A DNA stretch of 32,140 nucleotides from Lachnospiraceae bacterium (GCA_900168235.1 FUZG01000020.1:1-32140), one strand, 5' to 3'. Counted from the stretch's first letter, positions 6,315-13,538 are shown. Numbers and translations: made by a program. The notes: generated by a model not told the origin, from the sequence alone.

Positions 6315-7637
6315 TCAGTTTTTTATGTTACAGCTGCCTGTTAAGTTGTTTCCGGTAAAGGAAATAAGATTGCTTGCAGAATCATAGGTATATTCTGTTT
6401 TCTTTGCAGTGTACGGCTTTTTGTTGATGAATATTTTTACTGAACGAGGAGTTCCGTCCTTCTTTTTCTTGATAATTGTTTTATCCGCATTTGAAACCAT
6501 GTAAGGCTTAACTGTAAAGGTTAATGCATTTGATCCTTTAGTCGCGACCTTAACAGCTTTATTTAAGGCTTTATCTGCACCCTTCAGGGACTTTATCTGG
6601 ATCGTATGCTTCTTTTTATTGATCACAGCCTTTTGAACCTCGTACTGCGCTCCGTTATATGAAACAGCAATGCCTCCGAAGTTTGAAAGACCGATTTTTG
6701 ATCTTCCCCAGAAGGAAATCTCATGGTTGTAGGAGAAACTGAACTCACCCCTTACATCGTTTGATGACTCCGACGGCTGATTGAAGCCGGAAGGATCGCT
6801 GGTGGAACTGATAGTAAAGGAAAGAACATTAGCAATTGTAGCGTCATTAGGCGTGGACATGTCGGAAACATGTACGTAGTAGGTTCCTTTCTGGAAATCT
6901 TTTGTGATAGTTTCTCCGCCTGTAACACTTTCGCTGAAAAGCTTTTTGTCATGTGAGCTGTCGTAGACTGCGAGCTGCACTTCGTTTCCCTTGAAAGATG
7001 TCTGTTTAAATGTGATAGTCGTGTCAGTGGAAGCAGTCAGCTTGTACCAGTCTTCATAGTTATTTGAACCAATGATGCCATGGTAGATATTTCCCTGGGT
7101 GATATCACTGGCATTTTTATAGGAATCGTTAAACGTATCAGGAATTTCATAATCTTCGACAAATGATTGATAGTTTTTGGATGGTTCCACTGTTGCGAGC
7201 TTGAAAGAAAGAAGGCCGTTTACGACGTCGTCGCACTCGACTTTGATAAAATAATGTCCTTTTCTGAGGCCTACATAGTCAGAGTCCATATCGTGATGAT
7301 TTGGATAAATGTCGCAGAGTTTTTCTCCGTATTTATCAAAGATATACAGCTTAGGATTATAAGATTCTTTGGTTTCAAAGGAAGATGTGAACTTGCAAAT
7401 GACAGATTTGTCTAAAGTGAATTTGTACCATAGATATTTACATCTTGAATTATCTATAAATTCATGTGTTCTTGTGGCTCCGACGTTGTAGTGCGAGGCA
7501 TCATCCGGGATGCTTTCATTTGATATTTCAGATGATACCTCACTTGCAAAGGCAGGCGTGCTGAGTGCTCCGGATGTCGGAACGAGAAGCGCAGAGCTTA
7601 GCATAAGCGCCAGAAACTTGATCTTTTTTCGTGTCAT
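6315..7637 (-). CDS. Secreted PPC-domain protein, paralogue 1
   Basis: 440 aa. An N-terminal signal peptide ends near AFAS/E. Two beta-sandwich modules follow that resemble bacterial pre-peptidase C-terminal (PPC) domains: the first has WYKFTLDKS ... LYIFDKYGEKL ... GHYFIKV, the second DWYKLTASTDTTITF ... LAVYDSSHDKKLF ... GTYYVHV. The C-terminal third is Lys-rich and contains AVSYNGAQYEVQKAVINKKKHTIQIK. No catalytic domain is visible, so it may be a surface or extracellular binding protein. The ATG follows AAGGAGAG. It has a SigA promoter and a long palindromic leader at 7638-7835, shared with paralogues at 8119 and 12029. It is closely similar over its full length to the protein at 12029-13351. 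Confidence 0.8.
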   Translation of the reverse strand: MTRKKIKFLALMLSSALLVPTSGALSTPAFASEVSSEISNESIPDDASHYNVGATRTHEFIDNSRCKYLWYKFTLDKSVICKFTSSFETKESYNPKLYIFDKYGEKLCDIYPNHHDMDSDYVGLRKGHYFIKVECDDVVNGLLSFKLATVEPSKNYQSFVEDYEIPDTFNDSYKNASDITQGNIYHGIIGSNNYEDWYKLTASTDTTITFKQTSFKGNEVQLAVYDSSHDKKLFSESVTGGETITKDFQKGTYYVHVSDMSTPNDATIANVLSFTISSTSDPSGFNQPSESSNDVRGEFSFSYNHEISFWGRSKIGLSNFGGIAVSYNGAQYEVQKAVINKKKHTIQIKSLKGADKALNKAVKVATKGSNALTFTVKPYMVSNADKTIIKKKKDGTPRSVKIFINKKPYTAKKTEYTYDSASNLISFTGNNLTGSCNIKN

Positions 7638-7835
7638 GATAACTCTCCTTATTAGTGCTTTAGTTTTTGTGCAACATTTAACTCATATGGAGTCTGGGCT
7701 CTTTGTGAGTTAAACCCCTCAAATTGTGTGACGAAATGACAAAAGTACTTTTGTCACTTATAACGTTGGACTACCTATGTATAAAAATAAATACAACGAC
7801 AAAATCATTATAAAAAAACAGCTAACTCATGTCAA
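7638..7835 (-). promoter_or_regulatory. Promoter and structured leader of PPC paralogue 1
   Basis: On the minus strand, TTGACA (7830-7835) and TATAAT (7807-7812) are spaced 17 bp, predicting a leader of about 160 nt. It contains CGTTG/CAACG complementarity, the perfect 18-bp palindrome GACAAAAGTACTTTTGTC at 7738-7755, and a hairpin with arms TTTAACTCA/TGAGTTAAA at 7677-7714 shortly before the ribosome site. The same architecture precedes the paralogues at 8400 and 13351. Confidence 0.75.
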
Positions 7836-7850
7836 AAAAGCACAAAAGAG

Positions 7851-8051
7851 GTAACAGTTCACACGTAAACGGAGCACTACGCTGCGGATGCTACGAACAC
7901 TTAGCGAACGAATGTGAGCTTAGTGAGAGTGTATGCTTTAGCTGTTTACGACCAAGAAATATGAAAAGCCATTGGATTTTGCCCATCGCCGGAGGCGATT
8001 TAATTGGCAAAATCCGTTACGTGAGCGAGCTGGAAGCGAGTGAACAGTAAC
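7851..8051. repeat. 200-bp structured intergenic element containing the 44-bp repeat
   Basis: Ends GTAACAGTTCAC and GTGAACAGTAAC are inverted at 10 of 12 positions. Inside are an inverted pair CGTAAAC/GTTTACG (7865 and 7944) and a compound hairpin at 7975-8014 with outer arms GGATTTTGCC/GGCAAAATCC and inner ATCGCC/GGCGAT. Bases 8008-8051 repeat 5057-5100 exactly. A 73-codon open frame crosses it but starts inside the promoter of the PPC gene and is probably not coding. Confidence 0.6.
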
Positions 8052-8100
8052 AAAAAGGTCGCCCCACGGATGACAAAAACATCCAGGGGCGACCCTTTTT
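8052..8100. terminator. Bidirectional terminator of the short PPC gene
   Basis: GGTCGCCCC (8057-8065) and GGATG (8068-8072) pair with CATCC (8080-8084) and GGGGCGACC (8086-8094), with A-run and T-run on either side. It has the same two-stem design as the terminator at 6251. Confidence 0.85.
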
Positions 8101-8118
8101 ACTGTTCAGATTTCATGT

Positions 8119-8400
8119 TCAATTTTTTACCGTATAGCTGCCTGTGAAATTGCATGTGGCAGACTTATCTAAAGTAAACTTATACCATATGTACTTATCC
8201 TGCGATGCGCTATCCTTAAGACTAAGTTTCTTTTCGGTTCCGAGGGTGTAAGTCTCAGCATTATCCGGGATGCTTTCATTGCAGATAACAGATGATGATA
8301 CCTCACTTGCGAAAACAGGCGCACTGACTGTTCCGGAAGCAGAAACGAGAAGTGCAGAGCTTAGCAATAGCGCCAGAAATTTAAATTTTTTTCGTGTCAT
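8119..8400 (-). pseudogene. Secreted PPC-domain protein, paralogue 2, internally deleted
   Basis: 93 codons. The signal peptide and start of the first PPC module (…WYKFTLDKSATCNFTGS) run straight into the last residues of the family (YTVKN, stop). In the full paralogue at 12029-13351, FTGS occurs both at the N-terminal junction and near the C-terminus (FTGSNLTGSYTIKN), so an in-frame deletion of about 350 codons between short repeats explains it. Promoter, leader, AAGGAG site and terminator all remain, so a mini-protein of about 60 residues after signal cleavage could still be secreted. Whether it is functional is unknown; gene decay is the simplest reading. Confidence 0.85.
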
Positions 8401-8601
8401 GATAACTCTCCTTATTGGTTTATAGTTTATACCCGTGTACCATTTAACTCAGTCGGAGTATGGATCCGTCGTGAGTTAACCCCTCAAATTGTGCGGCGAA
8501 AGGACAGAAAGTACTTTTTTGCCACTTACAACATTGTATTATTTTGTATAAAAATTAATGCAATGTCCAATTACTTATAAAAAAGAGCCTGATTATGTCA
8601 A
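8401..8601 (-). promoter_or_regulatory. Promoter and structured leader of PPC paralogue 2
   Basis: Minus-strand TTGACA (8596-8601) and TATAAG (8574-8579), 16-bp spacer. The leader has ACATTG/CAATGT complementarity, a degenerate GTACTTT-centred palindrome near 8500-8525, and a hairpin with arms TTAACTCA/TGAGTTAA at 8444-8479 plus an inner CGGA/TCCG stem. Arms differ in sequence from paralogue 1 while still pairing. Confidence 0.7.
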
Positions 8602-8704
8602 AAACGAATTTGCCGAAAACGTTATGACTTTTATTAAAAAATTGATTGAAAATCATCCTGATAAAAAAGGAAAAAATGTTGTGTTTGGAAAGAATGATGG
8701 GTAA
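8558..8704 (+). CDS. Possible small ORF or gene remnant, 48 codons
   Basis: An open frame MQCPITYKKEPDYVKNEF... ending KNDG, charged and helix-like. It overlaps the minus-strand PPC promoter, has no clear ribosome site, and ends 35 bp before the HD-GYP gene. The composition from codon 9 on looks like a real protein end, so it may be the tail of a lost gene. Not recognised. Confidence 0.3.
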   Translation: MQCPITYKKEPDYVKNEFAENVMTFIKKLIENHPDKKGKNVVFGKNDG

Positions 8705-8739
8705 AATATAAATTAAATTTTTTTTGAGGGGATAAAAAA

Positions 8740-10101
8740 GTGGTAGGATTTAAGAAAAAGCAGTATACGTGGAAGAATTTTTTGGTTGCATTTTTGATCA
8801 TTCTTGTGATTTTTTTGATCAGTAATGTGCGAGTCCATAATTACAATCGTGTTATTCGTTATGAGACGTTCGCCGGAGAACGGCTTTTTTCTGAAAAAGC
8901 GGAAACGGAGAAAGGTTGTGTCGTAAGTGCAGTTTCACGTAACAGCACCTGGACCAAGGCCTTTGATCTCTATAACGAAGGCATCACGGAACACAATTAT
9001 CAGGCTTACACATACGATTTTCCGGTGAATAACAATACGGCGGATGAAATTTCAAATTTTAAGTTTAAGCTTACTTTTGATCATGAGGTTTTCTTAAAGT
9101 CTGCCTGGAACGGGCAATTGGAGATCCATCAAAATGTAAATAAAAAAGAGCATATAGAAACAGTATCCGATCTTCGAGAATTTAATGCAGATGATTATTC
9201 ATTTGATACGGTCACATTTGATGGAGAGACCATGATACGTATGTATGCAGGGGATTACATGTACTATTTGCCGAGCTCCAGTGAGAACGCAAGAGAAGTA
9301 CCGTTGGAACCTTATGAAGGTACCATACCTGGTATGATCCTGTATGCTCCGATCGGAGAAGAGATAAATGGATGGTCTCTGGAAATTCAATATCAATATC
9401 ACCGTTTGATCACAAGCGATATATTTTTCTGGATTTCAGCAGCGGCACTGTTTATCTGGTTGATCTCGCTTACAATTTATGCAATAACGTCAGCTCAGAT
9501 CAGAAAATACAGACTGCGTCATGAACGGGATAATGAACTGATACAGGAATCAATAGAGACATTTACAGGTTTTATCGATGCAAAGGATCCGTATACAAAG
9601 GGTCATTCCAGCAGAGTTGCCGAGTATACAAGGATCATTGCAGTGGAAATGGGATACTCAGGTGGAGAACTGGATCGTATCTACTATGTAGCACTGCTTC
9701 ATGATTGCGGAAAGATCGGTGTCCCTGACAGTATTCTAAAAAAGTCAGGTCGATTAGACGATGATGAGTTTAAGGTGATAAAATCGCATACTGTACGAGG
9801 AGGCGAGATACTCAGCAATTTCAAGAGCTTAAAGGATGTGGGCGAAGGCGCCTTGTATCATCATGAGAGATATGATGGAAAGGGCTATCCTGAGGGTAGA
9901 AAAGGTGACGACATACCGCTGATAGCCAGGATGATATGTGTTGCGGATGCTTTTGATGCGATGAATTCAAACAGGGTTTACAGACAGAAACTTCCAGCAG
10001 AAAAAATCGTAGAAGAAATTGAGAAAAATAAAGGAAAGCAGTTTGATCCAAAGATCGCTGATATCTTCCTCCGATTATTAAAAGAGGGAAAGATAAAATG
10101 A
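8740..10101 (+). CDS. Membrane-anchored HD-GYP domain protein
   Basis: 453 aa from a GTG start with GAGGGG 8 bp upstream. A membrane segment at about 13-30, an external domain of about 190 residues, a second membrane segment at about 225-248, then a cytoplasmic HD-GYP domain. All hallmark residues are present: H321-D322 (HDCGKIGVPD), the KSHTVRGGEIL helix, H374-H375 (HHERYDGKGYP) and VADAFDAM. HD-GYP enzymes hydrolyse cyclic di-GMP (some act on cGAMP), so this is a likely signal-dependent phosphodiesterase. The external region has Trp/Asn-rich beta features (ISNFKFKLTF...SAWNGQLEIHQN...IPG) reminiscent of CBM2-like folds; that is a weak guess at a carbohydrate sensor. It stands alone between terminators. 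Confidence 0.88.
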   Translation: MVGFKKKQYTWKNFLVAFLIILVIFLISNVRVHNYNRVIRYETFAGERLFSEKAETEKGCVVSAVSRNSTWTKAFDLYNEGITEHNYQAYTYDFPVNNNTADEISNFKFKLTFDHEVFLKSAWNGQLEIHQNVNKKEHIETVSDLREFNADDYSFDTVTFDGETMIRMYAGDYMYYLPSSSENAREVPLEPYEGTIPGMILYAPIGEEINGWSLEIQYQYHRLITSDIFFWISAAALFIWLISLTIYAITSAQIRKYRLRHERDNELIQESIETFTGFIDAKDPYTKGHSSRVAEYTRIIAVEMGYSGGELDRIYYVALLHDCGKIGVPDSILKKSGRLDDDEFKVIKSHTVRGGEILSNFKSLKDVGEGALYHHERYDGKGYPEGRKGDDIPLIARMICVADAFDAMNSNRVYRQKLPAEKIVEEIEKNKGKQFDPKIADIFLRLLKEGKIK

Positions 10102-10133
10102 TCATATTGAGTCACTAAGAGGTGATAAGATTG

Positions 10134-10175
10134 AAAAAAAGGGACAGAACAGGGATAGTTCTGTTCCTTTTTTGG
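10134..10175 (+). terminator. Terminator after the HD-GYP gene
   Basis: A-run, stem GGGACAGAAC/GTTCTGTTCC with a 7-nt loop, then TTTTTT. Confidence 0.85.
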
Positions 10176-10299
10176 CACAATAATAGTGATTGATACGTGA
10201 TGTATACATAGCTAAATTGTCAGATAAGATGTATAATTGAAACATAATTGTGTACACTGTGTGAACATTCGGTCAAAAAATAAATACGGAGGTGACCTT

Positions 10300-10476
10300 A
10301 TGTGGAAAAGAAAAGCAGCTAGCGCTGTTGTCTGCGTAGTAATGGTTGCTGCGATGACAATTTCAGCATGCTAGAGCAATCAGACAGCACCGGCGCCGGC
10401 AACCGGTGGTAACCGTCTTGGCGGAAACGCTATCACCGAGATCATCGTTTCCGGCAGAACAGCTGCAAAGGCTGTA
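10300..10476 (+). pseudogene. Lipoprotein gene with a stop right after the lipobox Cys, 3'-truncated
   Basis: ATG at 10300 follows an excellent GGAGGTGA. The first 24 codons encode a positively charged, hydrophobic signal ending in the lipobox ISAC. The next codon is TAG (10372-10374), after which the same frame stays open for 34 codons (SNQTAPAPATGGNRLGG...) that look like the Ser/Pro/Thr linker of a lipoprotein. At 10477 the sequence switches to the HD-gene duplication. So it is a lipoprotein gene with a nonsense codon and a lost 3' part. As it stands it would encode only a 24-residue signal peptide. Confidence 0.75.
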
Positions 10477-11027
10477 TAGAGATAGATAAGGAAAAGAATG
10501 TGTTCAGGCAGACTCATTTGTCCGTAAACGGGAGAAACGAGAATGACGCTGAGCATGCTTGGCATATGGCTATCATGGCTTATCTGTTAAAAGAGTACTC
10601 AAATGAGCCTGTAGATATATCAAGGGTAATGATCATGTGCCTGGTCCATGACATAGTAGAGATAGATGCCGGAGACACATATGCATATGACAGCGAAGGA
10701 CTTGCTACTCAGAAAGCCAGAGAGGATGCAGCTAAGGAAAGGATTTTCTCAATCTTACCGGAAGACCAGAAGGAGATAATGATAAATCTTTTTGAGGAGT
10801 TTGAGGAGAACAAGACCCCGGAAGCAAAGTTTGCACATGCAATGGATAATCTTCAGCCGTTGATGCTCAATAACAGCAATGACGGCGGAGACTGGCGGGA
10901 ACATAGTGTCACCAAAGAACAGGTATATGGCAGACAGTCCAAAACCAGAGAGGGTTCAGAGAAGCTTTATGAACTGACGGATATGATGATCAGAAAACAT
11001 ATCGAAAAGGGGAATATCAGAGAATAA
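10477..11027 (+). pseudogene. Second HD-domain nucleotidase-like gene, 5'-truncated
   Basis: Homology to the gene at 2225 begins abruptly at TAGAGATAGATAAGG (10477) and continues to the natural end GNIRE. The first 13 codons or so (MDDRLKRQMEFAL) and the ribosome site are missing. The longest start-initiated frame uses GTG at 10500 and gives 175 aa; it keeps H39, H70-D71 and D136 equivalents. Without a ribosome site it is probably not translated efficiently, although the core residues are intact. The C-terminus here is likely the ancestral one; the copy at 2225 has a replaced tail. Confidence 0.75.
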
Positions 11028-11136
11028 CGTAGGATAGGAGTTTGCCGGTATAAAAATCTCGTGATGCATGCCGATAAATAGAACGGAGACTTTTGTGGTC
11101 AATGTTTAAGAGCATGCGAAAGGGCGGGATATTATA

Positions 11137-11677
11137 ATGGGAAAAAGAGTAAAAAAAATTATTGGCATCGGCTTTTGTACTGATAGCATTAATGTCATTG
11201 GTCGGAAAACCTTTACAGGCTTTGGCTGATGAAGGTTCTGTGACTGAGTATCATGTACAAAAAAATGATAGTCTTTATAAGATTGCAAAGACACAGCTTG
11301 GTTCAGGAGATAGATGGTCCGAGATATTTGAATCGAATAAAGATGTTATAAAAGATCCATCGCTGATATATAACGGGCAGATATTAAAGATCCCCGGTGG
11401 CAGCCTAAATCTGGTAAATGAAAATGCAGCTGCGACTGATAATAGTGATGTTGCTGAACAGCCGGAATTAAATGAACAGGCAGAAGCCAATATATATGCT
11501 CAGCAGTTATATAATGCTGTCGCGGCGGAAGAACCGCTTGTTACGGCTCAGCTCAACAAACTTGAAGTTGTCATCGTCTTGAACAATAGCTCAATGCTTT
11601 TTGCTTGCAATTTCTTGAAGCTCAAATCTATACTTTTGTTTTACCTCAGGATACTTTTCATGGTCCACTTCAGATAA
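11137..11677 (+). pseudogene. Secreted LysM-domain protein, frameshifted at an A8 tract and 3'-fused
   Basis: The ATG at 11137 begins GKRVKK, and then an 8-base A run (11151-11158) puts the signal peptide out of frame. With seven A the reading would be VKKLLASAFVLIALMSLVGKPLQALA, a perfect signal peptide. The following frame holds one LysM module (TEYHVQKNDSLYKIAKTQLGSGDRWSEIF...LIYNGQILKIP), which in the family binds peptidoglycan or chitin, then an Ala/Glu-rich stretch. After about 11565 the frame runs antisense into the DUF1653 gene and makes no sense as protein, so the 3' end is lost. It could be a decayed gene, or the A-run could allow slippage. Confidence 0.75.
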
Positions 11678-11836
11678 AAACATTTTCTTAGGTCTAACCC
11701 AAAGTGATCCGTCCTCGTATAATTTGCGATATACAACCATTTCTTCTTGAGTTTCTGAATCTCTCGCAATATCTTCCACTAGATAATAATCACCTTTAAA
11801 ATGCTTATAAACTCGATGTAATTGTAATTCTTGCAT
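11591..11836 (-). CDS. DUF1653 family protein
   Basis: 81 aa, matching the small DUF1653 family: VYKHFKGDYYLVEDIARDSETQEEMVVYRKLYEDGSLWVRPKKMFLSEVD, with the typical YRHFKG...VVY.ALY...WVRP..MF order. Function is unknown; these are small cytoplasmic beta proteins. The ATG has GGAGG 6 bp upstream. Its 3' end overlaps the antisense tail of the broken LysM frame, so it or its flank may have replaced the end of that gene. Confidence 0.85.
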   Translation of the reverse strand: MQELQLHRVYKHFKGDYYLVEDIARDSETQEEMVVYRKLYEDGSLWVRPKKMFLSEVDHEKYPEVKQKYRFELQEIASKKH

Positions 11837-11890
11837 ATTTTCCTCCGTAAACTCCGATTTTGCTTAATACAAAGATTCTAACCGTTTCAA

Positions 11891-11921
11891 CAAAAAAAAT
11901 AAAGCCCACTGATGTGAGCTT
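11891..11921 (-). terminator. Minus-strand terminator
   Basis: On the minus strand AAGCTCAC/GTGGGCTT with loop ATCA, then a long T-run (A-run at 11892-11899 on +). It lies downstream of the PPC gene at 12029 and upstream of the DUF1653 gene. Confidence 0.7.
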
Positions 11922-11965
11922 CATTCTTCACTTCCATTTATCTGTGAATGGTAACATAAAAGATA

Positions 11966-11992
11966 TGCCCCTGCATAGCGATTGCAGGGGCA
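11966..11992 (-). terminator. Hairpin downstream of PPC paralogue 3
   Basis: Perfect stem TGCCCCTGC/GCAGGGGCA with a 9-nt loop, followed on the minus strand by a T-rich stretch. It is 36 bp after the stop of the minus-strand gene. Confidence 0.75.
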
Positions 11993-12028
11993 TAAATTAT
12001 TGCGTGGAGTACTTAGCGAGAATTACAG

Positions 12029-13351
12029 TTAGTTTTTGATAGTGTAGCTTCCGGTTAAGTTGCTGCCGGTGAAAGTGACCGTCTTGCTTGAAGGATCATA
12101 GGAGTATTCTGTTTTCTTTGCAGTGTACGTTTTTTTGTTAATGGAAACCTTTACAGAACGAAGGCTACCGTCCTTCTTTTTCTTAATAGTAACAGTATCG
12201 GCGTTTGAAACCGTGTAGGGCTTAACTGTAAAGGTTAATGCGTTTGAGCCCTTAGTTGCATTCTTAACAGCCTTGTTTATTGCCTTATCTGCGCCGGTTA
12301 GAGCTTTGATCTGAATAGTATGTTTCTTTTTGTTGATCGAAGCCTTTTGAACAGTGTATTCGGTTCCGTTGTATGAAACAGTAAAGTCGCCGAAGTTTGA
12401 AAGACCGAGTTTTGATTTGCCCCAGAAAGGAATCTCGTGGCAGTAGGAAAAGACAAAGTCGCCTCTTGCATCAGTCGACTTGTTTGAGGGCTGATTTGCA
12501 CTTGCAGGATCAGCTGTGGTATTGAAGACGTAGGAAAATACGTTGGAACATGTGGGTGTTCCGGGATTTGTAGAGTAGGTGACATTTACATAGTATGTTC
12601 CTGCTTTGAGATCCTTTGTGACGGTATCACCAATGTACACACTTTCTCCGATAAATTTCTTTTCTCTTGAGCTGTCATAGACGAAGAGATATCCGCCGTA
12701 TCCTTTGAATGATGTGATCGAGAACGTAACAGTAGTGTCAGTTGAAGTTGTAAGCTTGTACCAGTCTTCATTGTTATTGGAGCCGATTATGCCATGACAG
12801 GGAGTTCCCTGAGCGAGGTCATTAGCATTTACATAGGAATCGTTGGATGTATCCGTATTCTCATAATCCTCGACAAACGTCTGATAGTTTTTGTCGGTGT
12901 CTACAGTAGAAAGCTTGAATGTGAGAGTACCGGAGACGTCATAGTATTTTATCTGGATATAGTAAGTTCCCTTTTTGAGACCTGTATAATCAGAGTCCTG
13001 ACCGGAATGATTCGGATAAATGTCACAGAGTACCTGACCGTTTTTGTCACAAATATTCAACGTAGGATTAGTGTTTTTGCTGGTTTCAAAAGAACCTGTA
13101 AAATTGCATATAGCAGATTGATCTAAAGTAAACTTATACCATGTGTATCTGGTTGTTGATGCGTTATCTGCAAGGTTAAGTTTCTTCTCGGTTCCGAGGG
13201 TGTAGGACTCAGCATTATCCGGAATACTCTCATTGGAAATAGTAGATGATGTTTCGCTTGCGAAAACAGGTGCGCTGAATGCACCGGGTGCAGAAGCGAG
13301 GAGCGCTGAGCTCAGTAGAAGTGCCAAAAACTTTGTGTTTTTTCGTAGCAT
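12029..13351 (-). CDS. Secreted PPC-domain protein, paralogue 3
   Basis: 440 aa, the same length and layout as the protein at 6315-7637: signal peptide ending PVFAS/E, two PPC-like modules (WYKFTLDQSAICNFTGSFE ... GTYYIQI; DWYKLTTSTDTTVTFSITSFKG ... GTYYVNV), then the Lys-rich C-terminal region (FTVSYNGTEYTVQKASINKKKHTIQIK, ending TGSYTIKN). Both copies keep long stretches of identity, so the duplication is recent or under selection. It has AAGGAG before the ATG and its own promoter in the 3' end of the acyltransferase gene. Likely extracellular; ligand unknown. Confidence 0.82.
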   Translation of the reverse strand: MLRKNTKFLALLLSSALLASAPGAFSAPVFASETSSTISNESIPDNAESYTLGTEKKLNLADNASTTRYTWYKFTLDQSAICNFTGSFETSKNTNPTLNICDKNGQVLCDIYPNHSGQDSDYTGLKKGTYYIQIKYYDVSGTLTFKLSTVDTDKNYQTFVEDYENTDTSNDSYVNANDLAQGTPCHGIIGSNNNEDWYKLTTSTDTTVTFSITSFKGYGGYLFVYDSSREKKFIGESVYIGDTVTKDLKAGTYYVNVTYSTNPGTPTCSNVFSYVFNTTADPASANQPSNKSTDARGDFVFSYCHEIPFWGKSKLGLSNFGDFTVSYNGTEYTVQKASINKKKHTIQIKALTGADKAINKAVKNATKGSNALTFTVKPYTVSNADTVTIKKKKDGSLRSVKVSINKKTYTAKKTEYSYDPSSKTVTFTGSNLTGSYTIKN

Positions 13352-13538
13352 GATAAATCTCCTTATTAGTATTTTATAAGATCCCCTAGAATTGCGTGAG
13401 CTTCATCATAAGCGGAGCAATTCGTGTCATGATGTAAGGGGCAAAAGTACTTTTGACCATTACATCATTGAATGATCCATGTATAAAAATAAATACAAGG
13501 AATGGAATTATTATAGAAAATTAACGCGTTAGTGTCAA
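13352..13538 (-). promoter_or_regulatory. Promoter and structured leader of PPC paralogue 3
   Basis: Minus-strand TTGACA (13533-13538) and TATAAT (13510-13515), exact consensus with a 17-bp spacer. The -35 box is inside the last codons of the acyltransferase gene. The leader of about 150 nt carries the 40-bp palindrome at 13429-13468 and a hairpin with arms GAATTGC/GCAATTC at 13389-13423. It shares TTGTATTTATTTTTATACAT with the leader of paralogue 1. Confidence 0.75.
13429..13468. repeat. 40-bp palindrome, short form of the element at 5036
   Basis: ATGATGTAAGGGGCAAAAG and CTTTTGACCATTACATCAT are inverted repeats (17 of 19) separated only by TA. The arms match those of the 116-bp element at 5036-5151, which has extra sequence between them. 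Confidence 0.8.

Noticed and set aside
7829-8050. 73-codon Cys-containing ORF
   Set aside because: Starts inside the -35 box of the PPC promoter, has no ribosome site, and overlaps inverted repeats and the 44-bp repeat that also occurs outside this frame.
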